DNA of 64,000 nt, from the NCBI GenBank assembly GCA_030158285.1, contig JAOATF010000037.1:1-64000 (forward strand), given 5' to 3'. Each line of letters opens with the position of its first letter. The stretch's first letter is position 1. The stretch comes from Hyphomonadaceae bacterium. Lineage in GTDB: Bacteria > Pseudomonadota > Alphaproteobacteria > Caulobacterales > Hyphomonadaceae. Shown here piece after piece: positions 18,653 through 28,247 of this stretch. A program made the translations under genes and the position numbers. The notes under the pieces are model-generated. The model saw only the letters and a program-made list of their open reading frames with translations. It was not told the DNA's origin and searched no databases.

Positions 18653-19881
18653 AGCTTCTCGCTCCCCTTCTTTCGATTGTGGCCGGCTTCCTGATGGTGT
18701 TGCCAGCCGCTGCGCAGGACTACCTGCCGCCCGCCGAAATGATCGACGAGGCGTTATCCTCTCATCCTGACGTGCGCGCCTGGACCTCGCGCCTCGCCAG
18801 CGCGGAGAGCGAGGCGCGCCGGATCGCCAGCGGACCCTACGAGTGGACCCTCAACGGCTCGGGGCTGCAGCGATCGATGCGTGGCATTGGCGACTTCAAC
18901 GAGTTTGACGTCGGCGTCTCAAGCGGCTTTCGCCTGCCGGGAAAATCCGACATCGATCAGCGCATTGGCGAACATGGCGTCGATGCCGCCCGCAACGCCG
19001 CGAAAGACGCGCGCCATCAGGCGGCGTTGCAACTGATGACGGGATGGATGGCGTGGCTGAGCGCGGCGGAGACCTTGTCGATCTCGCAGGACCAGATGCG
19101 CGCCTATGAGGCCGAGCTGGCTGCGACCGAAAAGCGCCTCGCTGCCGATGATGCCGCCGAGATCGAAGTCGAGCTGGTTCGTGCGGCCCTCGCAGAAGCG
19201 CGCACCACGACCTTGCGCGCAGCAGGTGAAAGCGCACGTGCGCGGGCATCGCTGCAAGCCTGGTTCCCGGAGCTTGCCCTGCCGGCCGCTCCGCCGGACA
19301 TTGCCGGTCCTGAGGGCATAGAGGCGCTCGCAGCGCTGCGCGAACGCGTGGTCACCAATAGCCACGAGATCGGCTATATCGACGCGCAGGCCAGACACGC
19401 GGAGGCCGTCGCTGACCGCGCCCGCGCCGACCTCACGCCCGACCCGCAGATCGGTCTCCGGGCATTCAGCGAACGCGATGGCGAAGAGACCGGTCTGGGC
19501 ATCACCTTCTCGATCCCGATCGGCGGCAGTGCGCGCGAAGCCGCGGCTGCGGAGCAATCGGCCCTGGCCGCCGCGGCCCGCCAGAACTCCGTCAGGGTCC
19601 GTCGGGCAATTGCGGAAGTTGCCGAGACCGACGTTATTCAGGCTCAATCCGAGTTCTCCGCCTGGCGCTCCGCTAGGGAAGCGCAGGCAGACAGCGCGCG
19701 GGTGATCGAGCGCCTGCGCGCCGGCTTCGAAATCGGCGCCACGAGCCTTCAGGAGCTGCTGGTGGCCGAGCGCCGTCATCTTGGAGTACTGCTGATGGAA
19801 GCCGACTCCCGCACCCGCGCCTCAATAGCAGCATTGAAGCTGAGGATAGACGCTCACGAACTCTGGCTTGCGGACGAGTAA
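18649..19881 (+). CDS. TolC-family outer membrane efflux protein
   Basis: Signal peptide; long helical repeats; GLGITFSIPIGG; last gene of RND operon. Confidence 0.88.
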   Translation: MKLLAPLLSIVAGFLMVLPAAAQDYLPPAEMIDEALSSHPDVRAWTSRLASAESEARRIASGPYEWTLNGSGLQRSMRGIGDFNEFDVGVSSGFRLPGKSDIDQRIGEHGVDAARNAAKDARHQAALQLMTGWMAWLSAAETLSISQDQMRAYEAELAATEKRLAADDAAEIEVELVRAALAEARTTTLRAAGESARARASLQAWFPELALPAAPPDIAGPEGIEALAALRERVVTNSHEIGYIDAQARHAEAVADRARADLTPDPQIGLRAFSERDGEETGLGITFSIPIGGSAREAAAAEQSALAAAARQNSVRVRRAIAEVAETDVIQAQSEFSAWRSAREAQADSARVIERLRAGFEIGATSLQELLVAERRHLGVLLMEADSRTRASIAALKLRIDAHELWLADE

Positions 19882-19968
19882 CGCGTACCAACCTCACCCG
19901 CTCTTTTTGCCATTGGCATGCAGAATTTGCTTTCGGGCCGTTGCAACTTCCCGGTACTCATCTTCATC

Positions 19969-20910
19969 ATGCAGCCTGTGCCATCTCCTCTCCGTTTCAT
20001 GACAGGCTTCGGCCGGAGCTCCCTCGCGGGGCTTGCGGCGTTGTGGGTGACGGCGTGCGGACAGGCAGGGCCGGGGCCAGAGGTAAAGCCGGCGACGCCG
20101 GCGCAGCCGGGCCTCTGGAGCGTGGCCGACGAGGACACGACGATCTACCTGTTCGGGACCATCCACATGCTGCCGCCGGGGACCAGCTGGCGGTCGGCGG
20201 AGGTGGACCAGGCGATGGCGCGGTCGCAGGCGCTCTATCTTGAAGCCGATGTGGTGAGCGATCCGGCCGGACAGGCAGCGATGGTGCAGCGGCTGGGGCT
20301 GCTGCCCGCCGGCGAGCGGCTGAGCAACAAGCTGTCGGCGGAGCAGGTCTCGCAGCTGCGGATTGCGGCGAGCCGGATGGGCGTGACGATGGAGACGCTG
20401 GAGCAGACGCAGCCCTGGTATGCCGCCGTGCTGATCACCAACGCCGCGATCCGCGCCGCCGGCTATTCGACGGATGGCGGGGTAGAAGCCGGGCTGCGCG
20501 ACGACGCCCGGAATGCGGGCAAGGAGATGCGCTATCTCGAAACGATGGAGAGCCAGATCTCCGCCCTTGCCGGCCTGTCGCCGGAGACGCAGTCGGCCTA
20601 CCTGTCGTTTACCATCGCGGACCTCGATCAGGCGGCGGCCAGTCTGGGACAGATGGTGTCGGCGTGGCGCACGGGAGACGCGGATGGTCTCGCTCGCGTC
20701 CTGATTGAGGACGACATGGCGCGACTTCCCCAACTGAAAGAGGTGTTGCTCGATCGCCGGAACGCGGACTGGGCGCGACAGCTCGCCGCCCTGTTAAGCA
20801 AAGAACCGGGAGAATTCTTCGTCGCGGTGGGTGCGGCGCATCTCGTCGGGCCCGACAGCGTGCAGGAACATCTCAAGACCTTGGGCATCGAGAACACCCG
20901 GATTCAGTAG
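19969..20910 (+). CDS. TraB/GumN family lipoprotein
   Basis: Lipobox LWVTAC; TTIYLFGTIHMLPPGTSW and EPGEFFVAVGAAHLVGPDSV motifs. Track ORF begins at 19918; MQPVPSPLRF start preferred. Confidence 0.85.
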   Translation: MQPVPSPLRFMTGFGRSSLAGLAALWVTACGQAGPGPEVKPATPAQPGLWSVADEDTTIYLFGTIHMLPPGTSWRSAEVDQAMARSQALYLEADVVSDPAGQAAMVQRLGLLPAGERLSNKLSAEQVSQLRIAASRMGVTMETLEQTQPWYAAVLITNAAIRAAGYSTDGGVEAGLRDDARNAGKEMRYLETMESQISALAGLSPETQSAYLSFTIADLDQAAASLGQMVSAWRTGDADGLARVLIEDDMARLPQLKEVLLDRRNADWARQLAALLSKEPGEFFVAVGAAHLVGPDSVQEHLKTLGIENTRIQ

Positions 20911-21120
20911 ATTTTCCGGGGTTCCACGGGCGAGCGGCTGAGTCTCGCACTCGCCCACGGGGCGAGTGAATCGCATTTCCCCGCCCCCTCACCGCAGCTG
21001 TACTGCATTAATCTTTCGCCTGCCGGTTGAACATCGGACCACGTGTTCAATCCAGCGCGTAGATGAGCGGCCCCTTCCTTGCTCTCCCCCGAGGGCAGAC
21101 GGACGTCAGGGAGCCGCGAC

Positions 21121-21654
21121 ATGCCAATTTCGGACAGCGTGAAGCTGCACGGACAGGTAACCATCTTTCACCCGACCCTCGTGAACCTTTATGGGTGCGA
21201 GGTCGGCGACGGCTCGCGCATTGGCGCCTTTGTGGAGATCCAGAAGGGCGCCGCGATCGGCAAACGCTGCAAGATTTCCTCGCACACTTTCGTCTGCGAA
21301 GGCGTGACGATCGAGGACGAGTGCTTCATCGGCCACGGCGTGATGTTCACCAATGACCGTTTCCCGCGTGCGACGAATCCGGACGGCTCGTCCCAGACGG
21401 ATGCGGACTGGAAGCTGGAGCTGACGCGGGTGAAACGCCGCGCCTCCATCGGCTCGGGCGCGACAATCGTGTGCGGCATCACAATCGGCGAAGGCGCGCT
21501 GATCGCCGCCGGCGCGGTGGTGACCAAGGATGTCCCAGATTTTGCAGTGGTGGCCGGATGCCCGGCGCGCGTCGTCGGCGACGTGCGGACGATGGCGGCC
21601 GCGAAACAGACAGACGTGATCAATTCAGTTCAGGAAGAGACGGTGGGATCGTGA
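21121..21654 (+). CDS. Left-handed beta-helix acyltransferase (WbpD-like N-acetyltransferase)
   Basis: Hexapeptide repeats (GDGSRIGAFVEIQKGAAIGKRCKISSHTFVCEGVTIEDECFIGHGVMFTNDRFPRA); start MPISDSVKLHG. Confidence 0.87.
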   Translation: MPISDSVKLHGQVTIFHPTLVNLYGCEVGDGSRIGAFVEIQKGAAIGKRCKISSHTFVCEGVTIEDECFIGHGVMFTNDRFPRATNPDGSSQTDADWKLELTRVKRRASIGSGATIVCGITIGEGALIAAGAVVTKDVPDFAVVAGCPARVVGDVRTMAAAKQTDVINSVQEETVGS

Positions 21655-22775
21655 GCACCAAGAAGACAACCTCGCCGAAGGCGCGCAAAAAAGTCATCGC
21701 CGAGACCGGTCCGGTCGCGGACGTGATCACCGGCCCGCGCGTGACCACCAAGCGCGACGTGCTGAACATCGGCGTCATCGGCTATGGTTACTGGGGCCCC
21801 AACCTGGTCCGCAACTTTGCCGAACTGACGGACGCGCGCGTTCATACCGTGGCGGACCTCAACCCCAAGGCGCTGGAAACGGTCGCCCGCCGCTATCCGG
21901 CCACGAAAGTGACCTCGGATGCGCAGGCGCTGATCAACGACCCGGAAATCGACGCGGTCGCGATCGCAACGCCGGTCGCGACCCACTTCTCGCTGGCCAT
22001 GGCTGCCCTTCGCGCCGGCAAGCACGTCTGGCTTGAAAAGCCCATGACCGAAACCTCGATGCAGGCGCGTGCGCTGATCGAGGAAGCCAACAAGCGCGGC
22101 CTCACGCTGCACGTTGACCACACCTTCGTTTACACCGGCCCGGTGCGTAAGATGCGCGAGCTGGTGCAGGCTGGCGAGCTCGGCAAGGTGCTCTATTTCG
22201 ACTCAAGCCGCGTCAATCTCGGTCTGTTCCAGCGCGACGTTAACGTGATCGCCGACCTCGCGGTCCACGATTTCTCGATCCTCGACTACGTGTTCGGACA
22301 GCATCCGACCGCCGTTTCGGCCGCCGGCATCAACCATTACCCCGGCACGCCGGAAAACCTGGCTTTCATCACGCTGTTCTACGAAAGCGGCTTCATCGCC
22401 CACGTGAACGTGTCGTGGCTGGCCCCGGTGAAGCTGCGCTCGATCATGATCGGCGGCACCGAGAAGATGATCACTTTCGATGAACTTCAACCTTCCGAGA
22501 AACTCAAAATCTACGACAAGGGCGTATCGTTCACCGATGACCCGGCGAAGATCCATGAAATGCGCGTCGGCTATCGCACAGGCGACATGTGGGCGCCGAA
22601 GGTTGACGGGTCCGAAGCCCTGCTGGTCGAAGGCAAGCATTTTGTCGAGTGCATCCGCACCGGCAAGAAGCCGGCCTCCGACGGCGAGTTCGGCTTCCGC
22701 ATGGTTGAACTGATCGAAGCCGCCACGGGCTCCATGCGGGGCCGCGGCGAAACCATCCACCTCCCCAAGAAATAA
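21651..22775 (+). CDS. Gfo/Idh/MocA-family sugar oxidoreductase (WbpB-like)
   Basis: GTG start; NIGVIGYGYWGPNLVRNF Rossmann motif; AALRAGKHVWLEKPMTETSMQA; HDFSILDYVFG. Confidence 0.9.
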   Translation: MSTKKTTSPKARKKVIAETGPVADVITGPRVTTKRDVLNIGVIGYGYWGPNLVRNFAELTDARVHTVADLNPKALETVARRYPATKVTSDAQALINDPEIDAVAIATPVATHFSLAMAALRAGKHVWLEKPMTETSMQARALIEEANKRGLTLHVDHTFVYTGPVRKMRELVQAGELGKVLYFDSSRVNLGLFQRDVNVIADLAVHDFSILDYVFGQHPTAVSAAGINHYPGTPENLAFITLFYESGFIAHVNVSWLAPVKLRSIMIGGTEKMITFDELQPSEKLKIYDKGVSFTDDPAKIHEMRVGYRTGDMWAPKVDGSEALLVEGKHFVECIRTGKKPASDGEFGFRMVELIEAATGSMRGRGETIHLPKK

Positions 22776-22791
22776 GTGAGCTGACACAGCC

Positions 22792-23910
22792 ATGGCCGTC
22801 CCCTTTGTTGACCTGAAAGCGCAGTACCACTCGATCAAGGAAGAGATCGACGCGGCCCTGATCAGCACGATGGAATCGTGCGCCTTCACCCTCGGGCCGG
22901 AAGTGGCCCAGCTGGAGAAGGACTTCGCCGTCTATGCCGGCACGACGCACGCCGCCGGCGTGAACAACGGAACGTCTGCATTGCACCTGGCGCTGCTCGC
23001 CGCGGGCGTCGGCCCGGGCGATGAAGTCATCACCGTGCCCTTCACCTTCATCGCCTCGGCCTCGGCCATCCACTACACGGGCGCCAAGCCGGTGTTCGTG
23101 GACATCGACCCGGTGACGTTCACGATGGACCCGGCCGCCCTTGAGGCCGCCATCACCCCGCGCACCAAGGCTATCGTCCCGGTTCACCTGTTCGGCCAGA
23201 TGGCCGACATGGACCCGATCATGGCGATCGCGAAGAAGCACAACCTGTTCGTGCTGGAAGACGCTGCCCAGGCGCACGGCGCCGAATACAACGGCAAGCG
23301 CGCCGGCTCGATCGGCGACGCCGCTGGCTTCTCCTTCTATCCGGGCAAGAACATGGGCGCGGCGGGCGAAGGCGGCATGACCGTCACCCCGCACGCCGAG
23401 ATCAACCGCAAGGTCCGCATGCTGCGCGACTGGGGCGCGGAGAAGAAATATCACCACGAGATCATCGGCTACAACATGCGCCTGGAAGGCATCCAGGGCG
23501 CGGTGCTGCGCGTGAAGCTGAAATACATCGAGAAGTGGACCGAGATGCGCCGTGACGCCGCCAAGCGTTACGCCGACATGTTCGCGGGCACGGGCGTCGT
23601 GACGCCGGTCGAGCTGGCCAACCGTCGCCACGTCTACCACATCTACGCGATCCGCACGAAGGACCGCGCGCGCTGGATCGAAGAGCTGAACAAAAAAGGC
23701 ATCCAGACGGGCATCCACTACCCCTTCCCGCTGCACACGCTGAAAGCCTTCGACTTCCTCGGCTACAAGCAGGGCCAGTTCCCGCATTCGGAAAAGGCCG
23801 CAGCCGAAGTGCTGTCGCTGCCGATGTATCCGGAGCTGAACGCTGTCCAGCAGGAAGAAGTCGTCGCGGCTGTCGCCGACCTGCAAAAACAATCGCTGCA
23901 ACCCGCCTGA
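22792..23910 (+). CDS. DegT/DnrJ/EryC1/StrS aminotransferase (WbpE-like)
   Basis: NGTSALHLALLAAGVGPGDEVITVPFTFIA; EDAAQAHGAEYNGKRAGSIGDAAGFSFYPGKNMGAAGEGG with PLP lysine. Confidence 0.94.
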   Translation: MAVPFVDLKAQYHSIKEEIDAALISTMESCAFTLGPEVAQLEKDFAVYAGTTHAAGVNNGTSALHLALLAAGVGPGDEVITVPFTFIASASAIHYTGAKPVFVDIDPVTFTMDPAALEAAITPRTKAIVPVHLFGQMADMDPIMAIAKKHNLFVLEDAAQAHGAEYNGKRAGSIGDAAGFSFYPGKNMGAAGEGGMTVTPHAEINRKVRMLRDWGAEKKYHHEIIGYNMRLEGIQGAVLRVKLKYIEKWTEMRRDAAKRYADMFAGTGVVTPVELANRRHVYHIYAIRTKDRARWIEELNKKGIQTGIHYPFPLHTLKAFDFLGYKQGQFPHSEKAAAEVLSLPMYPELNAVQQEEVVAAVADLQKQSLQPA

Positions 23911-23939
23911 TCGCGCAGAGCCAGAGAAAGACCTGACCC

Positions 23940-24935
23940 ATGCGTTTCCTTGTCACCGGCGGCGGCGGCTTCATCGGTAGCCACCTTGTGGACCGCATCA
24001 TCGCGGAAGGCCACGAGGTGGTCGTGCTCGACAACTTTGCTTCGGGCAAGAAATCAAACCTCGAGGCTGCGGCCGCGACCGGCAAGATGCGCCTGGTCGA
24101 AGGCACGATCCTCGACAATGACGATCTCAACGATGCGATGCACAAGGTCGACGTCGTGTTCCACCTCGCCGTGGAATGCGTGCGCAAGTCGATCGGCGAT
24201 CCCGTCGGCAACCACCACGCCAACGCGACCGGCACGCTTATGACGCTGGAGGCGGCGCGCCGCCACAAGGTCAGCCGGTTCATCTACTGCTCATCGTCGG
24301 AAGTCTACGGCAACACGTCGATGGGCGCGCTGAGCGAAGACACCACGGTGTGTGCGCCGACGACCGTCTATGGCGCGTCCAAACTGGTGGGCGAACTTTA
24401 CACGCAGGCTTACCTGCGCACCTACGGCATGGAGACGGCGGTTGTCCGTCCGTTCAACGCCTTCGGTCCGCGCGAGCATGACCAGGGCGTGCTGGCGGAA
24501 GTGATCCCGCGCTTCGTTATCCGCGTGCTCAATGGCAAAGCGCCGATCGTGTTCGGCGACGGCTCCAATGGCCGCGATTTCACCTACGTGACGGACACGG
24601 CCGATGGCCTGTGGCGCGCGGGCCAGGCCGACAAGATGGTTGGCCAGACGATCAACCTCGGCTGGGGCCGCATGGTCTCCGTCAAGGAAGTTGGCGAAGA
24701 GATCCTGCGCCAGTGCGGCCGCAATGATCTCACGCTGGAGCATGTGGCGGAACGTCCGGGCGACATCCATTCGCTGATCGCCCGCACGGAAAAGGCCGCC
24801 GAGATCCTCGGCTTCCGTCCGCAGGTCGATTTCGCGACCGGCGTCGGCAACTACGTCACCTGGTTCAAGGCGCGTTACGCCAATCCGGCGAACCTGCTGG
24901 AAGCCGATCACCGCAACTGGACCCTCCCCGTCTAG
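23940..24935 (+). CDS. NAD-dependent epimerase/dehydratase
   Basis: MRFLVTGGGGFIGSHLVDRII; YCSSSEVYGNT; TTVYGASKLVGE YxxxK motif. Confidence 0.92.
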   Translation: MRFLVTGGGGFIGSHLVDRIIAEGHEVVVLDNFASGKKSNLEAAAATGKMRLVEGTILDNDDLNDAMHKVDVVFHLAVECVRKSIGDPVGNHHANATGTLMTLEAARRHKVSRFIYCSSSEVYGNTSMGALSEDTTVCAPTTVYGASKLVGELYTQAYLRTYGMETAVVRPFNAFGPREHDQGVLAEVIPRFVIRVLNGKAPIVFGDGSNGRDFTYVTDTADGLWRAGQADKMVGQTINLGWGRMVSVKEVGEEILRQCGRNDLTLEHVAERPGDIHSLIARTEKAAEILGFRPQVDFATGVGNYVTWFKARYANPANLLEADHRNWTLPV

Positions 24936-24966
24936 ATCCCCGCCGCGCATAACGAGAAGACTGCCT

Positions 24967-26121
24967 ATGTCCGCCCTGACGATCCCCCTGATGCGCCCCT
25001 TGATGGACCAGCGCGAAGTCGATGCGGCTGCGCGCGTTATCCTGTCCGGTTGGGTCACGCAGGGGCCGGAAGTGGCGGCGTTCGAGAAGGAGTTCGCGGA
25101 ATATGTCGGCGCGGAGCACGCGACGGCGGTCTCCAACTGCACGACCGGGCTGCATCTCGCCCTGCTCGTCGCGGGCGTTGGCGCAGGCGATGAAGTCATC
25201 ACCGTCAGCCACTCCTACATCGCGACGGCCAACTCGGTGCGCTATTGCGGCGCCGAGCCGATCTTCATCGACATCGATCCGGCGACGTTCAACATGGACC
25301 CGGCGCTGATCGAGGCTGCGATCACGCCGAAGACGAAAGCCATCCTGCTGGTCCACCAGATCGGCATGCCCGCGGACCTCACCGCCATCGTGGCGGTTGC
25401 CCGCAAGCACAATCTCAAAGTCGTCGAGGACGCTGCCTGCGCCGCCGGCTCGGAATATCTCTGGGAAGGTGAGTGGGAAAAGGTCGGCCGCTGCCGGGGC
25501 GATGCCGCCGTATTCTCCTTCCACCCGCGCAAGATCATCTCGACCGGCGATGGTGGCATGATCACCACGCCGCACGCGGACTGGAACAAGCAGTTCAAGC
25601 TGCTGCGCCAGCACGGCATGTCGGTGCCGGATACGGTGCGCCATGGCTCCAGCACGGTGATCTTCGAGAACCATCCGGTGCTCGGCTTCAACTATCGCAT
25701 GACCGACATCCAGGCCGCCGTTGGCCGCGAACAGCTGCGCCGTGTGCCGGGCGTCGTCGAACGCCGCCGCGAGATCGGCGAGACCTACAATCGCCTGCTG
25801 GCCTCGGCGCAATGGATCGGGCGTCCGCACGAGCCGTCCTGGGCCCGCACCAACTGGCAGTCCTACGCTGTCCGCCTGCCCGATCATGTCGACCAGCGCG
25901 CGGTCATGCAGGTCATGCTGGACGCCGGCATCGCCACGCGCCGGGGCATCATGTGCGCGCACCGTGAAGACGTTTATCGTGACAGCCGCCATGCGCCGCT
26001 GCCGCAATCTGAAGCAGCCCAGGATCGCACGATCGTCCTGCCGCTCTATCCGCAGATGACCATGGCCGACATCGAATACGTGGTGACGACCCTCAAGACA
26101 GCCACGGAGCCCAAGCAATGA
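24967..26121 (+). CDS. Second DegT/DnrJ/EryC1/StrS aminotransferase
   Basis: PLMRPLMDQREVDAAARVILSGWVTQGPEVAAFEKEFAEYVGA; AVFSFHPRKIISTGDGGMITT. Confidence 0.94.
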   Translation: MSALTIPLMRPLMDQREVDAAARVILSGWVTQGPEVAAFEKEFAEYVGAEHATAVSNCTTGLHLALLVAGVGAGDEVITVSHSYIATANSVRYCGAEPIFIDIDPATFNMDPALIEAAITPKTKAILLVHQIGMPADLTAIVAVARKHNLKVVEDAACAAGSEYLWEGEWEKVGRCRGDAAVFSFHPRKIISTGDGGMITTPHADWNKQFKLLRQHGMSVPDTVRHGSSTVIFENHPVLGFNYRMTDIQAAVGREQLRRVPGVVERRREIGETYNRLLASAQWIGRPHEPSWARTNWQSYAVRLPDHVDQRAVMQVMLDAGIATRRGIMCAHREDVYRDSRHAPLPQSEAAQDRTIVLPLYPQMTMADIEYVVTTLKTATEPKQ

Positions 26122-26978
26122 ACGCCGCCGTGGAAAAAGCCGTCGCGAGCGCTCATCGCCAGGAACAGGTCGTGATCCGGCCCGGCAAGGGCCTCTTCGA
26201 TCTCGAGCTGGGCCTGATCTGGCGCTATCGCGAACTGATGTTCACGCTGATGCTGCGCGACATCCAGGTGCTGTACAAGCAAGCCGCCCTCGGCGTGGCA
26301 TGGGCCGTGATCCAGCCGGTGTTCGCGGTGGTCGTGTTCACCGTCGTGTTTGGCAACTTTGCCAAGATGCCCTCGGACGGCATTCCCTACCCGATCTTTG
26401 CCTACGCGGCTGTGTTGCCGTGGACCTATTTCGCGGAGGCCACGCGCCGCGCTGCGACCGGTCTTGTCGACGACGCGGAGCTCGTGCGGAAAGTCTACTT
26501 TCCGCGCCTCGTCATTCCGCTCGCCAAGGTGGCGGCGCCGCTGCTGGATTTCGCCATCGCGTTCTGCGTGCTGCTGGTCCTGATGTTCGTCTACGGCATC
26601 ATGCCGAGCTTCAAGCTGCTGGCGATCGTGCCGTTGATCCTGGTGGCGAGCCTGCTGGCGCTGTCGATCGGCATGTGGCTGGGGCCGATCAACGTCCGCT
26701 TCCGGGACGTGAAGCACACCATTCCGTTCCTCCTGCAGATCGGCATGTATGCTTCGCCGATCGTCTATCCGCTGAGCCAGGTTCCGGTTGAGTGGAAGGC
26801 GCTATACAGCCTCAACCCGATGGTGGGCGTTATCGAGGGCTTCCGCTGGGCGGTGTTCGATCGCGGCAATCCTGACTTTGCCGCGCTCGGGATCGGCCTT
26901 GGCGTCATCCTGGTGATGCTGGTTGCCGGCCTCGTCTACTTCAAGAAGCAGGAACGCACCTTCGCGGACGTGATCTGA
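26118..26978 (+). CDS. Polysaccharide ABC transporter permease (Wzm-like)
   Basis: ABC-2 type; LIWRYRELMFTLMLRDIQVLYKQAALGVAWAVIQPV; followed by ATPase gene. Confidence 0.92.
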   Translation: MNAAVEKAVASAHRQEQVVIRPGKGLFDLELGLIWRYRELMFTLMLRDIQVLYKQAALGVAWAVIQPVFAVVVFTVVFGNFAKMPSDGIPYPIFAYAAVLPWTYFAEATRRAATGLVDDAELVRKVYFPRLVIPLAKVAAPLLDFAIAFCVLLVLMFVYGIMPSFKLLAIVPLILVASLLALSIGMWLGPINVRFRDVKHTIPFLLQIGMYASPIVYPLSQVPVEWKALYSLNPMVGVIEGFRWAVFDRGNPDFAALGIGLGVILVMLVAGLVYFKKQERTFADVI

Positions 26979-26980
26979 CC

Positions 26981-28237
26981 ATGACAAACGATGTAGCCAT
27001 CTCCGTACGCGATCTCGGCAAGCGATACCTTCGCGGCTCCGGCACCAAGCACAATTCCGTTCGGGACATCGTGCAGGACAAGCTGACGACGCTGCTGACA
27101 CTCGGCCTGAAGAAGCGCCAGAAGGACTACTTCTGGGCCCTGTCCGAAGCGACCTTCGACATCAAGAAGGGCGAGAATGTCGGCATTATCGGCCTCAACG
27201 GCGCGGGCAAGTCCACGCTGCTGAAAGTGCTGTCGCGCATCGTGACGCCGACCTCGGGCGAAGCCCGCATCAACGGCCGCCTCGGCGCGCTGCTGGAAGT
27301 CGGCACCGGCTTCCATGGCGAACTGACCGGCCGCGAGAACACCTTCCTCTATGGCTCCATCCTCGGCATGACGCGCGCCGAGGTGGAAGAAAAATTCGAC
27401 GCCATCGTCGAGTTCGCCGAGATCAAGGAATTCATCGATACGCCGGTGAAGCGCTATTCGTCCGGCATGTATGTGCGCCTCGCCTTCTCCGTGGCGGCGC
27501 ACCTCGATCCGGACATCCTGCTGCTCGACGAAGTGCTGGCCGTGGGCGATGCCGCCTTCCAGCGCAAGTGCATGAACTTTGCGCGTTCGCTGCAGCAGAA
27601 GGGATCGACGATCCTGTTCGTCTCGCACAACATGTTCTCGATCAAGACCATGTGCCAGCGCGTCATCTACCTGAAAAAGGGGAAGGTCGTTTTCGACGGG
27701 CCGACCGATGAAGGCCTGCGGATGTATGAGGGCGACAGCCGCCTGAAGGAAACCTACTGGTTCCATCGCGACGACGGCGAACCGCCAATCACCTTTACCG
27801 AAGCGACAATCGAATCGAGCGGCGGCATCAACACCGGCGTCATCGATCATGGCGAGCCGGTCACCTTCCGCATGCGCTACAAGACCTCGCGACGCATCGA
27901 GAAGCCGGAAGTGCGGCTGAGCTTCGACCGTCAGGACGACATGCACGTCATGACGTTCTCCAACACGCTGGAAGGCATGGAGCTGCCTTACCTGGAAGGT
28001 GAAGGCGAGCTGGTGGTCACCGTGCCGCCGTTGAAGCTGACGTCGGACTTCTTCCTCGCCAACGTCGCCGTGCGCGAGAACCGCCATGGCAAGCTGCTGG
28101 TGGCGCAGATCGTCGGACACTTCCATGTGCGCCATCCGACCTATTCGTCGACCGCCTATGGCGTGCTGCACGAGGCGGGCAAGTGGAGCCATGTCCCGGC
28201 GCTGGCCGCCGCAGCGCCGACGAAGGCTGCCTCCTAG
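26981..28237 (+). CDS. Polysaccharide ABC transporter ATPase (Wzt-like) with C-terminal extension
   Basis: GLNGAGKSTLLKVLSRI Walker A; YSSGMYVRLAFSVAAHLDPDILLLDEVLAVGD; C-terminal beta-rich domain. Confidence 0.94.
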   Translation: MTNDVAISVRDLGKRYLRGSGTKHNSVRDIVQDKLTTLLTLGLKKRQKDYFWALSEATFDIKKGENVGIIGLNGAGKSTLLKVLSRIVTPTSGEARINGRLGALLEVGTGFHGELTGRENTFLYGSILGMTRAEVEEKFDAIVEFAEIKEFIDTPVKRYSSGMYVRLAFSVAAHLDPDILLLDEVLAVGDAAFQRKCMNFARSLQQKGSTILFVSHNMFSIKTMCQRVIYLKKGKVVFDGPTDEGLRMYEGDSRLKETYWFHRDDGEPPITFTEATIESSGGINTGVIDHGEPVTFRMRYKTSRRIEKPEVRLSFDRQDDMHVMTFSNTLEGMELPYLEGEGELVVTVPPLKLTSDFFLANVAVRENRHGKLLVAQIVGHFHVRHPTYSSTAYGVLHEAGKWSHVPALAAAAPTKAAS

Positions 28238-28247
28238 GGTTACGCTC

